A DNA stretch of 9,334 nucleotides from Anaerolineaceae bacterium. GTDB lineage: Bacteria > Chloroflexota > Anaerolineae > Anaerolineales > Anaerolineaceae. The stretch is from NCBI GenBank assembly GCA_028714615.1, contig JAQTMA010000159.1, positions 1-9,334 on the forward strand, written 5' to 3'. Below are positions 1 through 5,071 of this stretch, piece by piece. The notes beneath the pieces are model-generated. The model saw only the letters and a list, made by a program, of their open reading frames with translations. It had not been told where the DNA came from and did no database searches. Numbering within the stretch: position 1 is the stretch's first letter; each line of letters begins with the position of its first letter. Both the position numbers and the translations under genes were made by a program.

Positions 1-1
1 G

Positions 2-243
2 AATCGCCGCGAAGTGGAAGCGATGAAAGGATTTGCGGAGAGCCGGGGGGTTGGCTTTCGTTACGACCCCTTGCTGGTAGGCGGCCTGGATGGAAACCAG
101 GAATTGTTCGCACAACGGCTATCACCGAAAAAGTGGTGCTGGACGAGATGGCTAGTGGAGGACGAGGGGAGAGGATATAGCACATCCATTCGGATGACCT
201 AGAGCAGTACCTTGCGATAATAGACAAGATTGTAAGCAAATAG
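2..243 (+). pseudogene. Decayed 3' end of a probable radical SAM/SPASM maturase gene
   Basis: The reading frame enters from the left edge and encodes a stretch with 'GFRYDPLLVGGLDGN' and 'LFAQRLSP'. This resembles the segment between the radical SAM core and the SPASM cluster region of peptide-maturase type proteins (Phe-Arg-Tyr-Asp-Pro, then Leu-Asp-Gly, then Arg-Leu-Ser-Pro-Glu). At about 125-130 the frame breaks. Moving to the frame that starts at 127 restores the expected continuation 'EKVVLDEMASGGRGERI', so one base was probably lost. That frame hits TAG at 178-180, then reads on as 'HIHSDDLEQYLAIIDKIVSK' to TAG at 241-243. One frameshift plus one internal stop means a dead gene. No SPASM cysteines are visible in this piece. 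The family call rests on motif memory over about 40 residues; that this is broken coding sequence is more certain than its identity. Confidence 0.45.
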
Positions 244-305
244 GGCTAAACTGTTGGCTCGTTTTCTATTCAGTTTGTAAAGGGCAGAGGTGCATAAGGA
301 GATAA

Positions 306-460
306 TTGAGTGATTTGTTAGCTAAAGGTATGCTTTGGATGTGGATGCTTTTGAAATTCGAATAGAGAATATGGACGAACAAATGGGGGAAAATGAGCTT
401 GAAAAGCAATTGTTCTTGATAAAAAATCAAATAGAAACAATTGCGTTTTCATGGGACAAT
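306..460 (+). pseudogene. Possible start of a broken gene of unknown function
   Basis: A good ribosome binding site, AAGGAG at 296-301, lies 4 nt before TTG 306. From there the frame reads 'MSDLLAKG' and then stops being plausible. One lost T near 329 would join it to 'YALDVDAFEIRIENMDEQ', which continues as an acidic, coding-like stretch ('LEKQLFLIKNQIETIAFSWD') to about 460. Beyond that the open frame only mirrors the minus-strand gene at 449-856. The likeliest reading is the 5' end of a gene truncated and frameshifted where the minus-strand gene now lies. The family is not recognised. The right limit is approximate, and a chance match to a start signal cannot be excluded. Confidence 0.3.
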
Positions 461-856
461 ACCCAATTCGTGGGTGACCTGGGAGAGAGCTTCTTGGAAA
501 GCGTCATGAATGGGGTCTTCGACGGAAGAGATGAGGTATTGGGTTTTTGCGAGGCGGGCGAGGGATTGGTAGGCCAGGCAGAGGACGCGCAAGGCGTTGA
601 GGGTCTCTTCAGCCGATTCGAAGTTTTGGCTGAGGTCGACCACGCGGCGGATATAAACACGGAGCATAGCGATATCGTCCGCCAGGCCGGAGTGACCGGA
701 GTCACCGAGACCTTTGAGGTCGACGCCCTTGAGCTGCTTGGAATAGAAGCCGTGCTTGAGGGCGTTGCTATTACCGAGTGGAGCGCCCCGGTGACGTACA
801 ACAGGGACTTCGCCACGGCGACGGCCAGAGGAGCAAGATGAAAGGGAATCTGACAA
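449..856 (-). CDS. Small uncharacterised protein with GAPLGN-NALKHGFYS motif
   Basis: This is a 135-residue soluble protein of unknown function. Near its N-terminus, after a Ser- and Arg-rich lead, it has the block 'HRGAPLGNSNALKHGFYS'. This block recurs in many Anaerolineae hypothetical proteins and resembles the basic N-terminus of some small phage terminase-like proteins. The rest looks helical ('DDIAMLRVYIRRVVDLS', 'ALRVLCLAYQSLARLAKTQ'), as in a small helical bundle. No catalytic motif is visible. I chose TTG 856 as start because AGGAGGT (863-869 on the + numbering) sits 6 nt upstream. An ATG at 904 would add 16 residues but has no ribosome binding site. A consensus promoter on the same strand (942-971) reads into it. 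Its neighbours are decayed genes and an IS, so it may be part of a mobile or repeated gene family; DNA binding is only a guess from the basic start. Confidence 0.7.
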   Translation of the reverse strand: MSDSLSSCSSGRRRGEVPVVRHRGAPLGNSNALKHGFYSKQLKGVDLKGLGDSGHSGLADDIAMLRVYIRRVVDLSQNFESAEETLNALRVLCLAYQSLARLAKTQYLISSVEDPIHDAFQEALSQVTHELGIVP

Positions 857-941
857 GACGGCACCTCCTGGAGTGGGGGTGGGTTGGGACTTGGAATAGT
901 ACATCCAAGGAGAAAGAACCCCACGGAATTACCCCAGGAAC

Positions 942-971
942 ATTATAGAACAATTGTGCTATAATTGTCAA
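942..971 (-). promoter_or_regulatory. Consensus sigma70-type promoter for the minus-strand gene
   Basis: Read on the minus strand, TTGACA (966-971) is followed after 18 bp by TATAAT (942-947), both perfect hexamers. Transcription would start near 935 and run into the gene ending at 449, leaving a leader of about 80 nt before TTG 856. An inverted repeat, ACAATT (950-955) and AATTGT (963-968), spans the spacer and touches the -35 box. It could be an operator, though AT-rich promoters make such repeats by chance. Confidence 0.6.
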
Positions 972-981
972 GGGGGAAATA

Positions 982-1003
982 CTTGACAATGTCACATTAG
1001 CCC
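982..1003 (+). repeat. Left terminal inverted repeat of the IS
   Basis: This is a 22-bp exact reverse complement of 2494-2515. It contains TTGACA at 983-988 pointing into the element, which could act as the -35 box of the transposase promoter; the spaced -10 candidate (1006-1011) is poor. Two similar motifs follow inside the element, TAGACAAAATG near 1007 and TAGACAGAATG near 1027, 20 bp apart, and may be further transposase contact sites. Confidence 0.85.
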
Positions 1004-1078
1004 AATTAGACAAAATGTGGCATAAATAGACAGAATGGTTCAAGTAAAGACCAAAATAGCGAGAGCAAGCAATGGGGT

Positions 1079-2505
1079 TTGCCGCTGGAGGAAATCCCCC
1101 AATTGGTGGAACGCTTGTCGGCGTTCTATGCTCACATTCGTCCTTACCTGCTTACCCAGACGCGCGACACGAGCGAGTATGGGCTGCGCTATCTCAGTGG
1201 CCTCTTGCGCATGGAGACCCAGCGCAATTTCACCAACGTGGGCCGCCAGACTCAGATGAGTGGGCAAAACCTGCAGCACTTTATCAGTAATTTCCCCTGG
1301 TACGCCCGGGAGCTCATCCGCGAAGTTCAAAATGAATTCAAGTTTCACCCGGCGTTTGCCCAGGCCCTGCTGGTGCTGGATGAAAGTGCGGAGGAAAAGG
1401 CGGGGGAGCACAGCGCCGGAGCCGGGCCGCTGCACAATGGGCGCTTGGGCAAAGTTGCCATGAGCCGGGTGGGGGTGTTCCTCTCACTGGTAACCCCGCA
1501 GGTCAACACCTGGATCGATGGCGAGCTGTACCTTCCGGCCCACTGGTTAGACGAGGCGCATCGGGCCAAGCGCCAGGCGGTGGGGCTCCCGGAGGACATC
1601 AGCTTTCAGACCAAGCCCGAATTGGATTGGAGCACACCTGCACTTGCAGCGCAGGTGCAGGTGTGATCGAGCGAGCCAAGCGGCGAGGGATACCCTTTGA
1701 GGCGGTGGCGATGGGCGAGGTGTATGGCGGAAAAGCCAAGCTGCGCCGCGACCTGGAGCGGGGGCGGATCGAATACTATGCGGATGTACCGGCCAATACG
1801 CATGTGTTTCTCCAGACCCCCGACTACACCTACCCGCTCACCGCCTGGGGCCGGCCTTCTCAGATGGCGCACATCGGCGGGGTGCCCACATATGAAATCC
1901 AGGAGGTCGCCCATAAGGCGAGGGTGGCGTGGAAAACGATCTCCTTGCAGCCCGACGAACGGGGCTACGTCCAAGCCGACTTTGCCCGGATGCGGGTGTG
2001 GACTGTGGTGGACGAGGAGGTGCGCCATGAATGGTTGCTACTGCGCAAAGATCAAGAGCGGATCACCTATATGCTCAGCAATGCCCCAGAAGACTGCTCT
2101 TTGGAGCAGATAGCCTGGCGCAAATCGCACCGTTATTGGATTGAGCGCAGTAATCAAGATGCCAAAAGGGAACTGGGTTGGGATGAATTTCAAGACCGCA
2201 AATACCTCGCCTGGGAGCATCAACTGGCCTTGACCATCCTGGCGGGTTGGTTCATCGCTGAAACCCGGCTGGATTGGATGTAACGGTTTGAGGGCGGTCC
2301 GGCCTTGTTAGCCCAGTATGAGGTGGATGTGCTGCACCAACTGTCGGTTCGGAACATACGCGACCTGCTGCGTGCGGCCATGCCCTTGCCCCAACTATCG
2401 CCTCAAGAGGCGGACCAATTGGTGACGACCCATCTGGTAGACCGATCCCGGTCCCGGAAATCCCTTCTACATAAGTTCAAGGGCAAACACCGGGGGCTAA
2501 TGTGA
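1079..2505 (+). pseudogene. IS701-family DDE transposase, frameshifted and interrupted
   Basis: The conceptual protein follows the IS701-type layout. It has an N-terminal region ('RDTSEYGLRYLSGLLRMETQ', 'GQNLQHFISNFPW'), the first acid in 'LVLDES', 'GRLGKVAMSRVGVFLSLV', 'DGELYLPAHW', a 'VAMGEVYGG' block where relatives have Asp before the E/T-x-YG, and the last acid in 'ERSNQDAKRELGWDEFQ'. Frame 2 runs from about 1079 to TGA 1664-1666. The protein resumes in frame 1 ('IERAKRRGIPFEAVAM') to TAA 2281-2283, and the same frame continues past it as 'RFEGGPALLAQYEVDVLHQL' to TGA 2503-2505, so that TAA is a nonsense mutation. The N-terminus is uncertain: ATG 1035 ('MVQVKTKIARASNGV') is in another frame and may be the original start before a further frameshift, while TTG 1079 is merely the first start codon in the main frame. 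Confidence 0.8.
1633..1665. repeat. 33-bp palindrome at the transposase frame break
   Basis: The arms CACACCTGCAC (1633-1643) and GTGCAGGTGTG (1655-1665) are perfect 11-bp reverse complements around an 11-nt spacer. The palindrome sits exactly where the transposase frame changes. Removing about 29 bp here, or the 8-bp CAGGTGTG-like duplication, would restore the frame 'W..IERAKRRG'. It is either a small inserted palindrome or a local duplication made at a hairpin. Confidence 0.8.
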
Positions 2506-2515
2506 CATTGTCAAG
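2494..2515 (-). repeat. Right terminal inverted repeat of the IS
   Basis: This is a 22-bp exact reverse complement of 982-1003, beginning only 12 bp before the stop codon's downstream limit of the transposase region: the last TGA of the transposase frame (2503-2505) lies inside it. Overlap of the transposase end with the right repeat is compatible with a compact IS. Confidence 0.85.
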
Positions 2516-3173
2516 AAATTGAGCTACCACATACACGAATAGAACATTTGAATCTGAAATAATGGTAGCACGGAAAACACGAAAATTTTATGACCTCCTA
2601 CCCCGAAAATAAAGAAAACCATCATTCCTAGTATTGGAGGAAATGGTCACCTGGTAAATATTATTCATTTTACGTGTTGAAACTTCAATCGTTCCATCCA
2701 AGCTATCTCTCTGGCACAGCAATTCCGTCATGACAAAACGATGATGAGACTTTACCATCCCCTACCAGAGCCTTAGCCAGCAAATCCCGTTTTTGCCACA
2801 GAGGGCAAGCATGCTGGCGAAAATTGCGAATGCAGCCACCACCAGCTGGGATTGGAAACAGGCCAAGGAACTATGACTAGAAAGGAAAAGCCACCATCGA
2901 CCATGTATTGGAGAAGGTTGTGGAGACTGGTTATAGAGCGGCTCCAGGATGAAGTGTTAGGTGCACTTACTAGAGTTGATATCAACGAAAAGCAAGCGTA
3001 GGTCCCAGACGTAACGCTGGCTTCGGTCTCCTTTTAATCGAAATCGAAGAGCTTGTATGAATTGACCAGGAGAACGAAAACTTCTACTGATCCAGCGAAA
3101 ACTATACCAAGCAAAGAATACAATTGACAAAAACAATTCACATACAACGGAATCACTTTATTACCCAATTATT
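2516..3173. other. AT-rich stretch without a recognisable gene
   Basis: No convincing gene is seen. The best candidates are weak. A 42-codon ORF runs from ATG 2873 to TAG 2999-3001 with a poor AAGGA 3 nt upstream. Two short coding-like fragments lie in other frames: 'MLAKIANAATTSWDWKQAKE' from 2811, and 'KATIDHVLEKVVETGYRAA' from 2887. Their closeness and frame changes suggest remnants of one decayed gene, but I do not recognise it. The last 60 bp are very AT-rich and lead into the promoter of the cluster. Confidence 0.4.
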
Positions 3174-3201
3174 TTGACAGAACATACAATTAGCCTATAA
3201 T
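3174..3201 (+). promoter_or_regulatory. Near-perfect sigma70-type promoter of the MBL cluster
   Basis: TTGACA (3174-3179) and TATAAT (3196-3201) are both perfect hexamers with a 16-bp spacer. Transcription should start near 3208 and give a leader of about 32 nt before ATG 3240, with AAGGAG at 3230-3235. The octamer ACATACAA lies in the spacer (3182-3189) and again at 3140-3147, 42 bp upstream, and might be a regulator site. Confidence 0.7.
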
Positions 3202-3239
3202 TACATTAACCCACTAAGCGTGAAATAATAAGGAGAACT

Positions 3240-4634
3240 ATGCGGATACACCGTTATGTTGCCTTGCTACTGATTTTGCTGGCCTCGAGCTTATCTGCCT
3301 GTGTGCCATCCCAGGCTGATTTATCTACCCCAACCTCAGCGTTAATCAGTTCATCTCCCACAAATGTCGCGCCCTCCTCCGTACCCGCCACAAGCGCTCC
3401 CCAGCCAACCAGCACCTCCTTCTCAACGGCTTCCGCGCAGCCTACAGTTCCCGCTTTACCGACCGCCACGTCACCAATAGTCGTGCCTACCCCGACGCTA
3501 CCAACAGCAACAAATACCCCGACCGCTATTTTGGGCAACTTACGGGTTCATTATATCGACGTCGGGCAGGGGGACTCCATCCTGATTGTTAGCCCCGACG
3601 GCAAAACCATGCTGATCGATGGCGGCGAGCAAGGATCCGGCGCCTTAGTGTATTTGCAGTCGCTCGGGATTGATCACCTTGACCTGATGGTCGCAACCCA
3701 CCCCCACTCGGACCACATCGGCGGATTGGTCGAGATCCTGCGGGCCATGCCGGTAGATGAAGTGGTCACCAACGGCCAGCCCCATACGACCAGCATATAT
3801 GAGCGATTCCTGGACGCCATTGACACTGCAAAAGCGGTCTACATCGAGGCTCAGCGCGGGGACCAGATTGCCCTGGGAAACTTGGTCTTTGAGGTCCTCA
3901 GCCCGGCCAGACTTTCCGGCGCCGACCTGAACGACAACTCCCTGGTGCTGCGCCTAGAGTACGGGGCGACCTCCTTCCTCTTCACCGGGGACGTCCAGGC
4001 AGAGGGGGAAGGGGGCCTGCTGGCCAGCGGCCTGCCGCTGCAGGCGACCATCTTGAAGGTGGCCCATCACGGCTCTGCCTCCTCCTCTACCCCGGCATTC
4101 CTGGCGGCCGTCCACCTAAAAGTTGCCGTCTATTCGGCTGGGCTGGGCAACGACTACGGCCACCCTCGCCCGGAAACCCTGGCTCATTTGGCCGGGGTGG
4201 GGGCAGAGATATACGGGACAGATGTCAATGGGACTGTAATCGTCACTACCGACGGCAGCGGCTACTCCGTCCAGACTGCCCGAGAAGGACAGGCCCAGGC
4301 GCCCCCACAGGTGATGGACAACCCCACCGCTCCTGCAGCTAGCTCTGAGCTGACCCTTGCGGTGGTTTCCCTGACCAGCCCGATCGCCCATGGGGGAACG
4401 GCCAGCCTGACAATCCAAACAACCCCAGGCGCAGCCTGCAGCATCACGGTATTCTATAAATCGGGTCCATCCCAGGCGGCTGGGCTGGGACCCGAGACCG
4501 CGGATGCGGGCGGAAAGTGCGCATGGTCATGGAAAGTTGGATCGCGCACATCCCCCGGCATCTGGCAGATCGCTGTCCAGGTAAGCTTGAATGCACAGAC
4601 CCAATCCCAAGATATCCCCTTTGAGGTGCGCTAA
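3240..4634 (+). CDS. ComEC-type metallo-beta-lactamase lipoprotein
   Basis: Predicted surface lipoprotein of 464 residues. Residues 1-21 form a lipoprotein signal with lipobox 'LSAC' (Cys21), followed by a Ser/Thr/Pro stalk to about residue 97. The MBL domain (about 101-346) has the ComEC/Rec2 signature: 'IDVGQGDS' (106-113), 'IDGG' (126-129), the metal motif H154-P-H156-S-D158-H159, 'NDNSLVLRL' (231-239), 'FTGD' (Asp251), 'AHHGS' (His276-His277) and 'YGHP' (306-309). All metal ligands expected for this group are present. The full ComEC membrane channel is absent, so this is a stand-alone hydrolase, plausibly acting on nucleic acid or another phosphodiester outside the membrane. Residues about 366-464 form a beta-rich Ig-like domain ('LTLAVVSLTSPIAHGGTASL', 'ITVFYKSGPSQAAGLGP') often appended to secreted Chloroflexota proteins. 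The start is fixed by AAGGAG at 3230-3235. First gene of the cluster; its stop overlaps the next start. It is not an antibiotic-resistance lactamase. Confidence 0.88.
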   Translation: MRIHRYVALLLILLASSLSACVPSQADLSTPTSALISSSPTNVAPSSVPATSAPQPTSTSFSTASAQPTVPALPTATSPIVVPTPTLPTATNTPTAILGNLRVHYIDVGQGDSILIVSPDGKTMLIDGGEQGSGALVYLQSLGIDHLDLMVATHPHSDHIGGLVEILRAMPVDEVVTNGQPHTTSIYERFLDAIDTAKAVYIEAQRGDQIALGNLVFEVLSPARLSGADLNDNSLVLRLEYGATSFLFTGDVQAEGEGGLLASGLPLQATILKVAHHGSASSSTPAFLAAVHLKVAVYSAGLGNDYGHPRPETLAHLAGVGAEIYGTDVNGTVIVTTDGSGYSVQTAREGQAQAPPQVMDNPTAPAASSELTLAVVSLTSPIAHGGTASLTIQTTPGAACSITVFYKSGPSQAAGLGPETADAGGKCAWSWKVGSRTSPGIWQIAVQVSLNAQTQSQDIPFEVR

Positions 4635-4888
4635 TGAAAGCGAAAGCCGTGATTGATCGAATTGAAGCTGGTAGAGCAGTGGTTTTGGTCGGTGAAGAAG
4701 AGGATCGTCTGGTTGTTCCGCTGGTATCCCTGCCTGCCGGCGTCAAGGAAGGGAACTGGCTGCTTGTGGAGGTGGAGGATGACCGCATCCTCTCTGCAAC
4801 ACCGGATCCAGCCGAAGAGAAGGCTGCTCAGCAACGAATCGCTAACAAACTGGCGAGGCTTCGCAGAGGCGATCACCTCAAGGAATAA
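4634..4888 (+). CDS. DUF3006 domain protein
   Basis: A small acidic cytosolic protein of 84 residues matching the DUF3006 pattern: N-terminal 'AVIDRIEAGRAVVLVGEEED', a beta-rich segment with 'VVPLVSLPAGVKEGNWLLVEV', and a charged helix at the C-terminus. It has no signal peptide or membrane segment. The biochemical role of DUF3006 is unknown. From general knowledge, it is repeatedly found beside or fused to ComEC-like MBL proteins, which agrees with its place here. Its ATG shares one base with the stop of the MBL gene (TAATG), so the two are very probably translated together, and a partner or accessory role is a fair inference. Length is normal for the family. Confidence 0.85.
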   Translation: MKAKAVIDRIEAGRAVVLVGEEEDRLVVPLVSLPAGVKEGNWLLVEVEDDRILSATPDPAEEKAAQQRIANKLARLRRGDHLKE

Positions 4889-4942
4889 GCAGGTCCCCTT
4901 TTGGGGCATGATTGGAGTCTACACTTGGTGAGGGAGGGGTCG

Positions 4943-5071
4943 ATGGGGAATAAATTGCCTAGCGCCACCGCGCGTGAATCTCGGGTGGTGCGCACGGTAT
5001 TTCTGTTCGAACTGGTTGCACTCTTGCTGGGAAGCATCCTGTTCTTTTCCCACCAAATCGCTCTGCAATAG
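4943..5071 (+). CDS. 42-residue single-span membrane peptide, possibly the N-terminus of the next gene
   Basis: ATG 4943 follows GGGAGGGG (4932-4939) by 3 nt, a strong ribosome binding site. The product starts with an Arg-containing cytoplasmic-type lead ('MGNKLPSATARESRVVRT') and then one hydrophobic helix ('VFLFELVALLLGSILFF', about residues 19-35). It ends at TAG 5069-5071. The next gene begins at 5072 in the same frame with no spacer, and its first 20 residues are a second hydrophobic helix. Either this is a tiny independent membrane peptide coupled to the next gene, or TAG is a nonsense mutation or base error that splits a single 496-residue protein anchored by a two-helix hairpin. The positive lead fits an N-in topology that would put the coiled coil back in the cytoplasm. 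Confidence 0.55.
   Translation: MGNKLPSATARESRVVRTVFLFELVALLLGSILFFSHQIALQ

Larger units (their letters stand above)
982..2515 (+). mobile_element. IS701-family insertion sequence, complete ends, inactive
   Basis: A 1534-bp element is bounded by perfect 22-bp terminal inverted repeats starting CTTGACAATGTCACATTA (982-1003 and the complement at 2494-2515). It encloses one transposase reading region that fills nearly the whole element, as usual for a simple IS. AAAT occurs at 977-980 and again at 2516-2519. This could be a 4-bp target duplication if one extra A at 981 is allowed, and 4 bp is a size reported for IS701-type elements. The transposase is broken (frameshift, internal stop, altered catalytic position), so the copy cannot move by itself but might be moved by a related transposase. 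Family assignment rests on the transposase sequence as I recall the family. Confidence 0.8.

Noticed and set aside
335..841. A 168-codon plus-strand open frame
   Set aside because: From about 460 on it is antisense to the minus-strand GAPLGN gene, which has a promoter, a binding site and a recognisable motif. Only its first 40 codons look like real coding sequence and are reported as a remnant.
1600..1670. Programmed -1 frameshift in the transposase, helped by the hairpin
   Set aside because: The frame change has the right sign, but no slippery heptamer lies upstream of the hairpin, and the same gene has a nonsense TAA at 2281 and an altered catalytic site. Decay explains all three.
2773..2985. 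70-codon minus-strand open frame
   Set aside because: No binding site, odd composition rich in Ser and Trp, no motif; the opposite strand shows fragments that look more like decayed coding sequence.
3240..4634. Antibiotic-resistance beta-lactamase
   Set aside because: The motifs IDxGQGDS, FTGD, AHHGS and YGHP are those of the ComEC/Rec2 branch of the MBL fold, not of class B lactamases.
4895..4906. CCCC-TTTT-GGGG hairpin after the DUF3006 gene as a terminator
   Set aside because: The stem is only 4 bp and no T run follows; the next ORF starts 37 nt later with a strong binding site.
5069..5071. TAG read as pyrrolysine
   Set aside because: No pyrrolysine genes or context are visible, and the position between two membrane helices does not suggest a catalytic residue.
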